A stretch of DNA of 64,000 nucleotides from Massilia antarctica (GCF_015689335.1 NZ_CP065053.1:5766001-5830000); one strand, 5' to 3'; positions 6,429 to 15,425 are shown, numbered from the stretch's first letter. Notes: generated by a model not told the origin, from the letters alone. Numbers and translations: made by a program.

Positions 6429-9400
6429 ATGCTCGAATTAACTTTGCTTTCCGACACACCCGTCGCCGCCAATCCCGACATCCTTTACGGGCCGGCGGAA
6501 CCTTCCCTGCTCAAACACGAAATCCTTGCCGACCTGCTCGAAGCGAGCGCGCGCCGCGCCCCGGCCCAGGTCGCGCTGATCTATCAGGAGCGCAGCCTCA
6601 CTTACGCCGAACTGGACCAGCTGGCCGATATCGGCGCCTCGCGCCTGATCGGCCTGGGCGTGCGTCCCGGCCACATCGTCGGGCTATGGATGATGCGCGG
6701 CATCGAATTGCTTGTCGCGCAAGCGGCCATCGCCAAGGCCGGCGCCGCCTGGCTGCCGGTCGACCAGGATACGCCGGTCGAGCGCCTGGACGTGTGCGTG
6801 GACGACGCCAGCGCCGTCGGCGTGGTCACCAATGCCGCCTTCGCCCCCCAGCTGGCCGGCGGCGCCACCCCCGCCTGGTGCGCGGAAACCCTGCTGGCCC
6901 CGCTGGCACCGGGCGAAATAGTGCAGCGGCGCGGCGAGGTGTCGCCCGACCAGCCCGCCTATGTCATCTATACCTCCGGCTCGACCGGCAAGCCGAAAGG
7001 CATCCTGATTTCCCAGCGCAGCATCTGCCACTTCTTGCGCAGCGAAAACGCGGTGCTGGGTGTGCGCGCGGACGACCGCGTGTACCAGGGCTTTTCGGTG
7101 GCCTTCGACATGTCGTTCGAGGAAATCTGGATTTCCTACCTGGTCGGCGCCACGCTCTGGATTGGCCCAAAGGAAATCGCTGGTGATCCGGAAACCTTGC
7201 CGCGCCTGCTGGCGGCGAACCGGGTCAGCGTGCTGCACGCGGTGCCGACCCTGCTGGCCCTGTTCAGCGAAGATGTCCAGACCTTGCGCCTGATTAACCT
7301 CGGCGGCGAAATGTGCCCGGAATCCGTGGTCGAGCGCTGGGCCGCTCCCGGCCGCCAGATTTTCAACACCTACGGCCCGACCGAGGCCACCGTCTCGTGC
7401 AGCCTGGCGCGCCTCGAACCGGGGCGCGCGATCACCATCGGCACGCCGCTGCCCAACTACGGCTTGCTGGTGATCGGCACTGAAGGCCCGGTGCTGGCCC
7501 TGCAGCCGCGCGGGACCACGGGCGAACTGTGCATCACCGGCCCGGGCCTGGCGGCCGGCTACCTCGGGCGGCCCGACCTGACGGACGAAAAATTCCTGGC
7601 CAACCCCTGGGCCAGCGGCCCGCACGACGCGCGCCTGTACCGCACCGGCGACCTGGCGCGCATCGATGCCGACGGTGAAGTGCAGTGCCTGGGACGCACC
7701 GACGACCAGGTGAAAATCCGCGGCTTCCGCGTGGAACTGGGCGAAATCGAAGCCGTGCTGGCCCAGCAGCCTGGCGTGGGCACGGTGGCGGTGCTGCTGC
7801 GCAAGGACGATGGCATCGACCAGCTGGTCGCCTATCTGGTCGCGGCCAGCGGCGCCGCCGACGATGCCATTTCCGGCGCCACCCTGCGCCGTGCGCTGTC
7901 GGAACACTTGCCTGCGTACATGGTCCCGAGCCGCTACGAAGCCTTGCCGCTGATGCCGCGCTTAACTTCCGGCAAGATCGACCGCAAGGCGCTCAAGGCC
8001 ATGCCCCTGGCCACCCTGGGCGCCGCCGATGGCTCGGACCAGCCCGAAACGGCGGCCGAAACCGCCCTGTTCAAGGCGCTGGCCACCCTGTTCCCCGGCC
8101 AGCCGATCCGGCGCGAGGCCGATTTTTTCAGCGACCTGGGCGGCCACTCCTTGTTCGCCGCTCGGCTGGCCTCGGCCTTGCGCGCCGACCCCGCGTTCGC
8201 CCACGTCACCGTGCGCGATATTTATCTGCAGCGCCAGATCGGCAAGATCGCCATCGCCCTGGCCGATTCGCCCACCGCCGGCGCCGCCGAGCAGGACTGG
8301 ACGCCTCCCTCGGGCGTGCGGCGCTGGATCTGCGCGGCCGGCCAGGCACTGGCCATTCCGCCCATGGTCACCCTGCGCATGGCCCAATGGCTGGCGCCCT
8401 TCTTTACCTATCACTTTTACACCGGCGAACCGGGCGACTCGGTGGCGCTGGCCGTGGCGGCCTCGATCGGCGTGTTCCTGATCGCCACCCTGATGGAATT
8501 TGTCATCGCCATCGCCGGCAAGTGGCTCATCGCCGGCCGTCTGAAGGCCGGTTCCTACCCTCTGTGGGGCTGGACCTATTACCGTTGGTGGCTGGCCGAC
8601 CGCCTGGTCGAATCGGCGCCGGTGTACCTGCTGAGCGGCTCATCCTTGTACGTGTGGTGGCTGCGCGCGCTCGGCGCGCGGGTCGGCCACGAGGTGCTGA
8701 TCGGCTCGATGACCCTGCGCGCGCCGGACTTGCTCGACATCGCCGATGGCGTGAGCATCGGCAACGCCGTCAACCTGGAAAACGCCCGGGTCGATCGCGG
8801 CCGCCTGCTGCTGGGCGCGATTTCGCTGGGCGAAAATGCGTCCGTGGCATCCTATGCCGTCATGGAAGGCAACACCGCCGTCGGTGCGCTCGGCCATCTC
8901 GAGGGCCAGGCTGCCCTGGCCGATGGCGCCCGGGTGCCGCAGGCGCGCGTGTGGGGCGGCTCGCCGGCGCGCGACCAGGGTCCCTTCGTCTCCACCCTGC
9001 CGCCGCGGCCCCAGGTCAGCCGCGCGCGCCTGGCCGGCGAAGCGGTGTTTTTCGTGCTGGGCATCGTGCTGATCACCACCATCTTCTTCATGCCGGTGTT
9101 CCCCAGCTTCGTGCTGATCGACTGGCTCGATGAAATGGAAGTCATGCCATGGCTGCAGGGCAGCCAGCTCACGACCAAGCTGGTGCGCTACTTCCTGCTG
9201 GCGTTTCCGGCCAGCGCGGTGCTGATCGTGCTGACGGCGCTGGTATCGGCCGCGATCCGCTGGGGTGGGCTGCCGCGCCTGCAGCCGGGCCGCTCCGCCG
9301 TCCACAGTAATATCTATTGCGCCAAGTGGCTGGTCAGCCATATCCAGGAATCCAGCCTGAACGTGCTGCACGGCATTTACGCCACCGTCTTCGCCCCCTT

Positions 9401-10457
9401 CTGGTATCGCCTGCTGGGCGCCAAGGTGGGGCGCGACGCCGAGATTTCGACCGCGCTCGGCGTGGTGCCCGACATGCTGACCCTGGGCGACGAAACCTTC
9501 ATCGCCGACGCCGTCATGCTGGGCGACGAACATATCGATGGCGGCTGGATGACCATGCAAGAGACGGTCATCTCGCACCGCAGCTTTGTCGGCAATGGCA
9601 GCTATATTCCGGATGGCACCGTCCTGCCGGAACGGGTACTCGTCGGCGTGCACACCCACGCCCCGGAGAACGGGCGCATGAAGAGCGGCGACACCTGGCT
9701 CGGATCGCCTCCTATCCATTTGCCGGCGCGCGAGCAGGTCAGCGGCTATCCGGAATGGCTGACCTACCGGCCGTCGGCGCTGCGCCGGGTCGGGCGCACC
9801 CTGGTCGAAATGTTCCGTATCGTGGCCCCGCATGCGCTGGTGATCGCGGTCGGCTACACCGTCGTGCTCAATGTGATGCCGGAAGCGGCTGCCGGACAGT
9901 GGGGCGCGGTCATCGCCGACCTGGCGCTGGCCGGGCTGGTGTATGGCATCGGCAATTATCTGTTCGTGCTCACGCTCAAATGGCTGCTGCTGGGCTACTA
10001 CCGCAAGCGTTCCGCGCCGATGTGGACGCCGTTCGTGTGGCTGTCGGAAGGGGTGACCAATCTGTACGAGGGCATTGCCGTGCCCAATTTCATGCGCTAT
10101 CTGCGCGGCACGCCGTGGCTGCCGGTGGCATTCAGCTTGCTGGGATGCAAGATGGGGCGTGGCGTGTATCTGGACACCACCGACATTACCGAGTTCGATT
10201 GCGTATCGATCGGCGATTACAGCGAGCTCAACGCATTCGCCTGTCCGCAGACCCACCTGTTCGAAGACCGGGTCATGAAAATCGACCATGTGGACATCGG
10301 CAGCAAGGTGACGATGGGACCGCGCAGTTCCGTGCTCTACAGCGCCAAGGTCGGCGACAATGCGCGCCTCGGCCCATTGACCCTGGTCATGAAGGGGGAG
10401 CACATCCCCGCCGGCACCAGCTGGGCAGGCTGCCCGGCGGCACCGGCCAGGGCCTGA
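6429..10457 (+). CDS. Pls/PosA-family stand-alone NRPS (adenylation, carrier, membrane acyltransferase-like repeats)
   Basis: A 1342-residue synthetase. The adenylation domain (about 30-530) shows YTSGSTGKPKG (about 180), FDMSFEEIW, NTYGPTEATVS (about 312), YRTGDLARI and LTSGKIDRKALK (about 515). A carrier domain has its Ser in LGGHSLF (about 570). No condensation or thioesterase domain follows. Instead there are membrane segments (about 670-700, 870-945, 1130-1190) alternating with three hexapeptide-repeat blocks (about 740-845, 1000-1095, 1240-1342). This is the layout of the Pls/PosA family, whose founding member makes epsilon-poly-L-lysine. The amino acid used cannot be read with confidence; the residues equivalent to 235/236/239 appear to be Asp, Met and Glu. 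It is monocistronic. The product is probably a homopolymer or aminoacyl conjugate. Confidence 0.88.
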   Translation: MLELTLLSDTPVAANPDILYGPAEPSLLKHEILADLLEASARRAPAQVALIYQERSLTYAELDQLADIGASRLIGLGVRPGHIVGLWMMRGIELLVAQAAIAKAGAAWLPVDQDTPVERLDVCVDDASAVGVVTNAAFAPQLAGGATPAWCAETLLAPLAPGEIVQRRGEVSPDQPAYVIYTSGSTGKPKGILISQRSICHFLRSENAVLGVRADDRVYQGFSVAFDMSFEEIWISYLVGATLWIGPKEIAGDPETLPRLLAANRVSVLHAVPTLLALFSEDVQTLRLINLGGEMCPESVVERWAAPGRQIFNTYGPTEATVSCSLARLEPGRAITIGTPLPNYGLLVIGTEGPVLALQPRGTTGELCITGPGLAAGYLGRPDLTDEKFLANPWASGPHDARLYRTGDLARIDADGEVQCLGRTDDQVKIRGFRVELGEIEAVLAQQPGVGTVAVLLRKDDGIDQLVAYLVAASGAADDAISGATLRRALSEHLPAYMVPSRYEALPLMPRLTSGKIDRKALKAMPLATLGAADGSDQPETAAETALFKALATLFPGQPIRREADFFSDLGGHSLFAARLASALRADPAFAHVTVRDIYLQRQIGKIAIALADSPTAGAAEQDWTPPSGVRRWICAAGQALAIPPMVTLRMAQWLAPFFTYHFYTGEPGDSVALAVAASIGVFLIATLMEFVIAIAGKWLIAGRLKAGSYPLWGWTYYRWWLADRLVESAPVYLLSGSSLYVWWLRALGARVGHEVLIGSMTLRAPDLLDIADGVSIGNAVNLENARVDRGRLLLGAISLGENASVASYAVMEGNTAVGALGHLEGQAALADGARVPQARVWGGSPARDQGPFVSTLPPRPQVSRARLAGEAVFFVLGIVLITTIFFMPVFPSFVLIDWLDEMEVMPWLQGSQLTTKLVRYFLLAFPASAVLIVLTALVSAAIRWGGLPRLQPGRSAVHSNIYCAKWLVSHIQESSLNVLHGIYATVFAPFWYRLLGAKVGRDAEISTALGVVPDMLTLGDETFIADAVMLGDEHIDGGWMTMQETVISHRSFVGNGSYIPDGTVLPERVLVGVHTHAPENGRMKSGDTWLGSPPIHLPAREQVSGYPEWLTYRPSALRRVGRTLVEMFRIVAPHALVIAVGYTVVLNVMPEAAAGQWGAVIADLALAGLVYGIGNYLFVLTLKWLLLGYYRKRSAPMWTPFVWLSEGVTNLYEGIAVPNFMRYLRGTPWLPVAFSLLGCKMGRGVYLDTTDITEFDCVSIGDYSELNAFACPQTHLFEDRVMKIDHVDIGSKVTMGPRSSVLYSAKVGDNARLGPLTLVMKGEHIPAGTSWAGCPAAPARA

Positions 10458-10478
10458 ACAAGCGCCCCGCAATGAAAA

Positions 10479-10513
10479 ATTGCCTAACCGGGGTCAGACC
10501 CCGGTTAGGCAAT
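10479..10513. repeat. Perfect 17-bp inverted repeat with 1-nt loop (REP-like or terminator)
   Basis: The two 17-bp arms (ATTGCCTAACCGGGGTC and its exact complement) are separated by a single A, giving a core GGGGTCAGACCCC. It sits 22 bp after the NRPS stop, between convergent genes. No T-run follows on either side. The GGGGTCAGACCCC core is, to my knowledge, a recurrent intergenic motif in related genomes, sometimes beside REP-associated transposases. A dispersed REP-like element that also ends transcription in both directions is therefore likely. Confidence 0.7.
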
Positions 10514-10540
10514 GCCGATGGATTCGCAACAGAATTGAGG

Positions 10541-11488
10541 TCAGCCGTGTACCGGCTTGATCATGCTGGCCACCAGCGCATCGGCCAGCTCAAGCACGAC
10601 GGCATGGCGCTTGCGCGCTTCCGAGCGTTTTTTCGACTGGATTTGCTCCATGTCGGGCTCCCGCACCGCTTCGCAGGAAATCCCGAAGTCGCCGTCGGGC
10701 CGGGGTTCGGCGCCGAGCTCGTTCCACATCTGGTCGTAATCGGCCATCACCTTGCCACGCCGAATCGCGCCATGCACGACGCGATTGCCATTGCCCACCA
10801 GCCGCACGCGGCCGCAGCCAAAAGCATGGCCCAGATGCCGCACCAGGGTCACCAGCAAATGCTTCGGCCGCACGCCATGCAACTCGCGCGTGGCCGTGCG
10901 GATGGCTTCGAGGCCATCGCCGCCCTTGGGCCCCTGGATGCAGCCAATGCACACGGTCGTGCCAGCTTCTTCTTCCGCAAAGGTGAACGCCAACGAAAAG
11001 ACCGGCGTGCCGCCCTCGCACAGTTGCAGCACCAGCTCGCCTTCGCGTTCCATCACCGACACCGAGCGCAACTGCAGCTCGTAGGTGGTTCCTGTCTTTC
11101 CCTCGACCGATCCGAGCGGCACGCCGGCACGCGCGGCGGCCACGATCATCGGCCCCAGGCCGCGACTGAACACGAAGCCGTAGTGGCTCGCCAGCACGCG
11201 CAAACGCGCGTCGGCACACAGCACGTTGCTCATGTACGGGCGATAAATCTTGTACAGCAGCCTGGGAGTGTCGCGCACCAGGTCGCAGAACACCGGATGG
11301 GCATTGAGCACGCGCAGCCATTGTCCGGTGATCCGGCGGTTGATCAGCGCCCGCGCCTCCAGCTTGAGCCGTTCGCGCCAGTAGACCCGCGCGGGCAAGC
11401 TCTCCGACACACCTGAGCGTATCGTGATGGACGGCATCAGGTGAGATGTTTCCAGCCCCCCTGCGAAAGGGCCTTCTTGAAGATTCAT
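10541..11488 (-). CDS. VirK/YbjX family protein (DUF535)
   Basis: About 315 residues from the chosen start. The sequence has the DUF535 (VirK/YbjX) pattern: an aromatic and basic N-terminal half (YWRERLKLEARALINRRITGQWLRVLN, RLLYKIYRPYMS), a middle beta region around EGELVLQLCEGGTPVFSLAFTF, then GCIQGPKGG, TRELHGVRPKHLLV and a C-terminal polar helix. Related proteins in enterobacteria are linked to resistance to cationic peptides and virulence gene expression; the reaction is unknown. ATG 11488 is preceded by CCGGAG at suitable distance, so it is preferred to the frame start at 11554. Monocistronic and convergent with the NRPS. Confidence 0.8.
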   Translation of the reverse strand: MNLQEGPFAGGLETSHLMPSITIRSGVSESLPARVYWRERLKLEARALINRRITGQWLRVLNAHPVFCDLVRDTPRLLYKIYRPYMSNVLCADARLRVLASHYGFVFSRGLGPMIVAAARAGVPLGSVEGKTGTTYELQLRSVSVMEREGELVLQLCEGGTPVFSLAFTFAEEEAGTTVCIGCIQGPKGGDGLEAIRTATRELHGVRPKHLLVTLVRHLGHAFGCGRVRLVGNGNRVVHGAIRRGKVMADYDQMWNELGAEPRPDGDFGISCEAVREPDMEQIQSKKRSEARKRHAVVLELADALVASMIKPVHG

Positions 11489-11930
11489 TACGCTACTCCG
11501 GCTGGCAATCTGGACGATGCAACAGGTCTTTTCGTCCGAGAAGGACTGTTGCAATGATTGCTCATTGTAAATTAAAACTGCCGGGGTAAATACGTTTTAT
11601 TTCTTACTGCATACATCAGCGACGCCAATCGGCAAATGCGCGCGAAATTGTTGCGACTACACAAAATGGTGACGGTTTTCTGCCGCCCAGACAGAGGCCG
11701 CACGCAACGGTATCCACGCTGGCTTGCCCGCACCAGCTTTTCTTGTATTCGTCAGTTGCTGTGTTGGGGTTGGAAAATTTGTACGGGCCATACCCCCCTT
11801 CTGCCTGGTCTGGACCATGTCGATCATTCCTTATGCGATGGAGTTAATCCAGGCTTAATTTGACCTCAGCAAAGTATTTCCCCGCAGTATTGCAAGTAAA
11901 ATACGCACTTTATTCCACCGGCCTGCAGGA
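11489..11930. other. Intergenic stretch with no recognisable gene
   Basis: About 440 bases between the divergent VirK/YbjX and linalool dehydratase-like genes. The short frames present have shadow-like composition. It should carry both promoters, but I see no -35/-10 pair or operator that I can defend. Confidence 0.5.
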
Positions 11931-13838
11931 ATGCATTTACCCCACACGAACATCACTCCCCTGCCGCCGTACGAACGCCTGTTCGGCCCCGTGACGCGGG
12001 CGCGCATCGTTCGGCTGTTCGCTCTGTACCTCGTTCTGCTTGGCGCCGGCACGGCATTCCTTTTCGTGGCGCAGCAGGACAGCTTGCGCATCTTCGGCAT
12101 GGGATTGGTTTTGCCGGGCGGCGGTTTCCTGGCCCATGCCGATATCTGCACCCAAAACGGCATCGGTCACCTGCTGGCCGCCCTGGCCGGCATGACCGCT
12201 TTCGGCATGTCGCTGCTGGTCTGGTTCGGTACCGGCAATATCCTTGCGCCGCCCCTGACCTGGCTGGGACTGGCCATCGGCGCCGCCGCCATGCGCCACG
12301 GCGCGCTGCGTCCCTCCACCATCGGGATGGTCTATGCCGGCCTGGCAGTGGCGCTAGTCGCCCTGGCCATCGCCATGAGCGCCCGCTTCGCGTTCGCGCG
12401 CCGGCAAAGGCGGATCGATAATGCCTATCTGGCCGGCCAGACCGGCCAGATAGGCCTGATCTTCGACGCCGGCAGCGACGCGGGTCACGCCGCCGAAATG
12501 TCGCTCGACCACCTTCAGCGCCTGCGCTTCGCGCTCGACCGCGCCCTGCAGCCGCTCGACCAGTTCAACGGCTTCGAAAAGATCGACCAGTTTCAAACCG
12601 CCGCCATCCGCTATCAACTGAATTTCCTGGCCTACGGCGTGGCGCTGACCCAGGCGCGTTTCACGCCGGCCTTTCGCGGCTACATGCACGCAGCCCAGAT
12701 CGCGCTGCTCGACAAACAAACGCAGCACCAGGTCTGGTCGTACTGGGCCCTGGAAAACCTGTGGGGCAACCTGCAAGCCGACCCCGACCCGGTGGCGCGC
12801 GAAAACATCATGTACACCGGCTTCGTCGCCCTGCAAATGGCGCTGTTCAGTGCCAGCACGGGGCGGCGCGACTTTTCCGAGGCCGGCCGCTTCACCCTCG
12901 CCCACCCGTCGGGCACGCGCTACACGCATGATGCGCTCTCCCTGGTGCGGCGCCTCGAGCATGAATACACGGCCTCGCCGTACTACCTGATCGCCTGCGA
13001 GCCGAACTGGGTCTACCCGCTTTGCAATACGATCGGCGCCAGCGCGATCATGGCCTTCGACGCCCAGCACCGCGAGCAGCGCTGGGCCACCCATGCCGAG
13101 GACTTCCGCCACAACCTGGAAGCCGAATTCCTCGACGGCTTCGGGCGCTACATCCCCTGCAAATCGGCCCGCACCGGCCTGGCCCTGCCGGCCATTGGCG
13201 GCGTGATGCCGCTGGCGATGCCCTGCTTTTTCCTCAACGCGGTCGCGCCCGACCTGGCGCGGCGCCAGTGGCTGCTGCTGCGCCGCCAGCTGTTCGACCG
13301 CATTGGCGCGTTCCGCCGCCGTGCCTTCTGGCCTATCGATACCGGCAACTACGGCTTCTCGCGCGCCAGCGCCTACAGCGCCACCGCGCTGGCGGCCGCG
13401 GAACTGGGCGACAGCGCGGTCTACCGCGCCTGCATCGAGGCGCTGGAGACGGAATGCCCGAGTGTGCTCAAGGATGGCGTGATCCACCGCCGCAAGGCCT
13501 CGGTCTGGGCGCATGGCGTGGAACTGATGGCGCGTGCCGGCGCGCGCGACGGCTTCCGCCAGTTGATCGAGGCGCCGCCGCCAGTCGCAGGGCCGCAGCT
13601 CGACGGCCTGGCCTACCCCGATGTCCTGGTCGCCAGCGCCCATGCCGATGGCGACGGCCTGCGCGCCGTGCTCTACGCCGACGGCGTCCACGTCATCGGG
13701 CTGACTGGTCTGCGAGCGCACGCGCCTTACCTTGCCAACGACATCGCCATCACGGCCGATGCCGGCGGCGCGGCGCACTTCAAGCTGCCCCTGGCCGGGC
13801 GCACCAGCCTGCACGTGCGCCCGCAAGGAGGCGGATAA
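11931..13838 (+). CDS. Membrane-anchored linalool dehydratase/isomerase-like protein
   Basis: A 635-residue protein with four predicted membrane segments (about 25-48, 78-98, 105-122, 132-152) and a C-terminal soluble domain. That domain carries motifs of Castellaniella linalool dehydratase/isomerase as I recall it: ENIMYTGF (291-298), IACEPNWVYPLC with the two cysteines nine residues apart (Cys356, Cys365), and the following CNTIGASAIMAFD. In the founding enzyme the residue matching Phe298 is a catalytic His (MYKGH), so the chemistry may differ. The substrate is unknown; an alcohol dehydratase or alpha/alpha barrel glycosidase-like role are alternatives. The ATG at 11931 has a poorly spaced ribosome-binding site. 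Its stop overlaps the next gene (TAATG). Confidence 0.75.
   Translation: MHLPHTNITPLPPYERLFGPVTRARIVRLFALYLVLLGAGTAFLFVAQQDSLRIFGMGLVLPGGGFLAHADICTQNGIGHLLAALAGMTAFGMSLLVWFGTGNILAPPLTWLGLAIGAAAMRHGALRPSTIGMVYAGLAVALVALAIAMSARFAFARRQRRIDNAYLAGQTGQIGLIFDAGSDAGHAAEMSLDHLQRLRFALDRALQPLDQFNGFEKIDQFQTAAIRYQLNFLAYGVALTQARFTPAFRGYMHAAQIALLDKQTQHQVWSYWALENLWGNLQADPDPVARENIMYTGFVALQMALFSASTGRRDFSEAGRFTLAHPSGTRYTHDALSLVRRLEHEYTASPYYLIACEPNWVYPLCNTIGASAIMAFDAQHREQRWATHAEDFRHNLEAEFLDGFGRYIPCKSARTGLALPAIGGVMPLAMPCFFLNAVAPDLARRQWLLLRRQLFDRIGAFRRRAFWPIDTGNYGFSRASAYSATALAAAELGDSAVYRACIEALETECPSVLKDGVIHRRKASVWAHGVELMARAGARDGFRQLIEAPPPVAGPQLDGLAYPDVLVASAHADGDGLRAVLYADGVHVIGLTGLRAHAPYLANDIAITADAGGAAHFKLPLAGRTSLHVRPQGGG
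12423..12455. repeat. Perfect 14-bp inverted repeat inside the linalool dehydratase-like gene
   Basis: Arms GCCTATCTGGCCGG and its exact complement flank a 5-nt loop (CCAGA). It encodes AYLAGQTGQIGL, just after the last membrane segment and before the soluble domain, so it marks the domain junction. In mRNA it would form a very stable hairpin in mid-gene. Confidence 0.6.
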
Positions 13839-13969
13839 TGGCTTGCTGCGTACTGCTTGCCGCCCTTATCGGCGGCGTCATCGGATTCACCTCGTGGCTG
13901 ACCGCGGCGACGCGGCGGCCGGGCCAGGCCCAGGACTGGCGCTTGATCGAACCTACGGACCAACCATGA
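13838..13969 (+). CDS. Small membrane peptide, 43 aa
   Basis: A 43-codon frame whose ATG overlaps the upstream stop (TAATG) and whose TGA overlaps the downstream ATG (ATGA). A good ribosome-binding site (AAGGAGG) lies about 6 nt upstream. The peptide has Cys-Cys at residues 3-4, one hydrophobic segment (about 4-24, VLLAALIGGVIGFTSWL) and a polar tail ([12 protein letters not shown]). It therefore looks like a genuine single-pass membrane peptide. No family is recognised. Its placement between the linalool dehydratase-like protein and DgkA suggests it acts with one of those membrane proteins. Confidence 0.7.
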   Translation: MACCVLLAALIGGVIGFTSWLTAATRRPGQAQDWRLIEPTDQP

Positions 13970-14376
13970 ACGAGACCAAAAACGTCGGCACGCCGCAGCC
14001 TTTTTCGCTGGCGGCGCGCTCCAAGAGCTTCGGCTACGCCATCGCGGGCATCGTGTTCATGCTCAAGACCCAGCACAATGCGTGGCTGCACCTGATCGCG
14101 ACCGTGATCGTGGCCGGCCTGGCGTTCTATTTCAAGGTCAGCGCCGCCGACTGGCGCTGGCTGGTGGTGGCGATGGTGGCGGTGTGGGTGGCCGAGACCA
14201 TCAACACGGCGGTCGAATACGTCTGCGACGTGGTCTCGCCGGGCTACGCGATCGCGGTCAAGCATGCCAAGGACATCGCGGCCGGCGGCGTGCTGATCGC
14301 CGCAGCCGGGGCGGTGCTGATCGGCGGCCTGACCTTCTGGCCGTACTTCTGGCCGCAGGTGGCGCGCCTGCTCTAG
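13966..14376 (+). CDS. dgkA: Diacylglycerol kinase DgkA
   Basis: A 136-residue integral membrane kinase of the DgkA family, with three hydrophobic segments and the family motif [13 protein letters not shown] followed by [12 protein letters not shown]; the Glu and Asn residues in the motif are the expected catalytic and metal-binding positions. It phosphorylates diacylglycerol (or undecaprenol in some relatives) at the inner membrane and recycles lipid released during envelope polymer synthesis. The ATG at 13966 overlaps the stop of the 43-aa gene. It is the last gene of the operon and its 3' end overlaps the convergent arsH stop by 4 nt. Confidence 0.92.
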   Translation: MNETKNVGTPQPFSLAARSKSFGYAIAGIVFMLKTQHNAWLHLIATVIVAGLAFYFKVSAADWRWLVVAMVAVWVAETINTAVEYVCDVVSPGYAIAVKHAKDIAAGGVLIAAAGAVLIGGLTFWPYFWPQVARLL

Positions 14377-15062
14377 GCCTGGCGGGCGGCGGCGTCGCGC
14401 CGCTCGCTATAGCGGTCGACCAGATAATCGCTGCGCTCGCGCACCAGCAGGGTGAACTTGAACAGTTCTTCCATCACGTCGACCACGCGGTCGTAAAACG
14501 GCGACGGTTTCATGCGCCCGGCCTCGTCGAACTGCTCGTATGCCTTCGGCACCGACGACTGGTTCGGAATCGTCACCATGCGCATCCAGCGTCCCAGCAG
14601 GCGCAGGGTGTTGACGGTATTGAACGACTGCGAGCCGCCCGATACCTGCATGACTGCCAGGGTCCGGCCCTGGGTCGGCCGGGTGGAGCCCACTTCGAGC
14701 GGAATCCAGTCGATCTGGTTTTTCATCACCGACGTGATGGCGCCATGCCGCTCCGGGCTGCACCACACCTGCCCTTCCGACCAGAGCGACAAGGCGCGCA
14801 GTTCCGCCACCTTGGGATGGGTGGCCGCTTCGCTGTCCGTCACCGGCAGGCCGTGCGGGTCGAAAATGCGCACTTCCGCGCCCATGTGCGCCAGGATGCG
14901 CGCCGCTTCTTCGGTGAGGAAGCGGCTGAACGAGCGCTCGCGCAGGGAGCCGTACAGCAGCAGGATGCGCGGCGGATGGTCGAAGCGCACCGGCGCCGCC
15001 AGCTTGTCCCGGGTCGGCAGGTCGAACTGCGCTTCGCTCAGGTTGGGCAGGGTCATGTCCAT
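14373..15062 (-). CDS. arsH: ArsH, NADPH-dependent FMN reductase of arsenic resistance
   Basis: A 229-residue flavodoxin-fold protein. The FMN phosphate loop is [20 protein letters not shown]. Typical ArsH segments follow: [21 protein letters not shown], and [22 protein letters not shown]. ArsH oxidises trivalent organoarsenicals and protects against oxidative stress. It starts directly after the arsC stop on the same strand, so the two form an arsC-arsH operon. No arsR or arsenite efflux gene (arsB/acr3) is visible nearby. Confidence 0.93.
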   Translation of the reverse strand: MDMTLPNLSEAQFDLPTRDKLAAPVRFDHPPRILLLYGSLRERSFSRFLTEEAARILAHMGAEVRIFDPHGLPVTDSEAATHPKVAELRALSLWSEGQVWCSPERHGAITSVMKNQIDWIPLEVGSTRPTQGRTLAVMQVSGGSQSFNTVNTLRLLGRWMRMVTIPNQSSVPKAYEQFDEAGRMKPSPFYDRVVDVMEELFKFTLLVRERSDYLVDRYSERRDAAARQA

Positions 15063-15425
15063 TCAGGCGTCCTTGCGCGGCAGGATATCGAGTACGAGGT
15101 CGCCCGGACGGCACAGACGCACGCCCAGCGGCGTGACCACGAACGGGCGGTTGATCAGGGTCGGATGGGCCACCATCGCGTCAAGCAGGGCATCGTCGCC
15201 GACGGCCGGATCGGCCAAGCCAAGGTCGGCATATTCCTGTTCCTTGCTGCGCATGGCGTCACGCACGCCAAGCCCGGCGCGTGAGATCAGGTCCGCCAGC
15301 ACGGCGCGCGTGGGCGGTTCGGCGAGATAATCGACGATATGCGGCTCGGCGCCGCTGGCAAGGATCAGTTCAAGCGCGCGGCGCGAATTGCTGCAAGCCG
15401 CATTGTGGTAAATGGTGAGGGTCAT
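15063..15425 (-). CDS. arsC: Arsenate reductase ArsC (glutaredoxin-coupled type)
   Basis: A 120-residue thioredoxin-fold arsenate reductase. The catalytic Cys11 lies in YHNAACSNSRRALELI. The arginines of LINRPFV and TPLGVRLCRP match the arsenate-binding positions of ArsC, and the protein ends VLDILP as in the family. The frame is open to 15824, but the upstream part has non-protein composition and overlaps a transposase remnant, so ATG 15425 fits the family length. The ribosome-binding site is weak. The IS remnant immediately upstream may have removed the original promoter or arsR. Confidence 0.92.
   Translation of the reverse strand: MTLTIYHNAACSNSRRALELILASGAEPHIVDYLAEPPTRAVLADLISRAGLGVRDAMRSKEQEYADLGLADPAVGDDALLDAMVAHPTLINRPFVVTPLGVRLCRPGDLVLDILPRKDA

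Noticed and set aside
7685..9133. Very long alternative frames inside the NRPS gene
   Set aside because: Arg/Gly/Ala-rich shadow composition and full overlap with a clearly recognisable multidomain protein.
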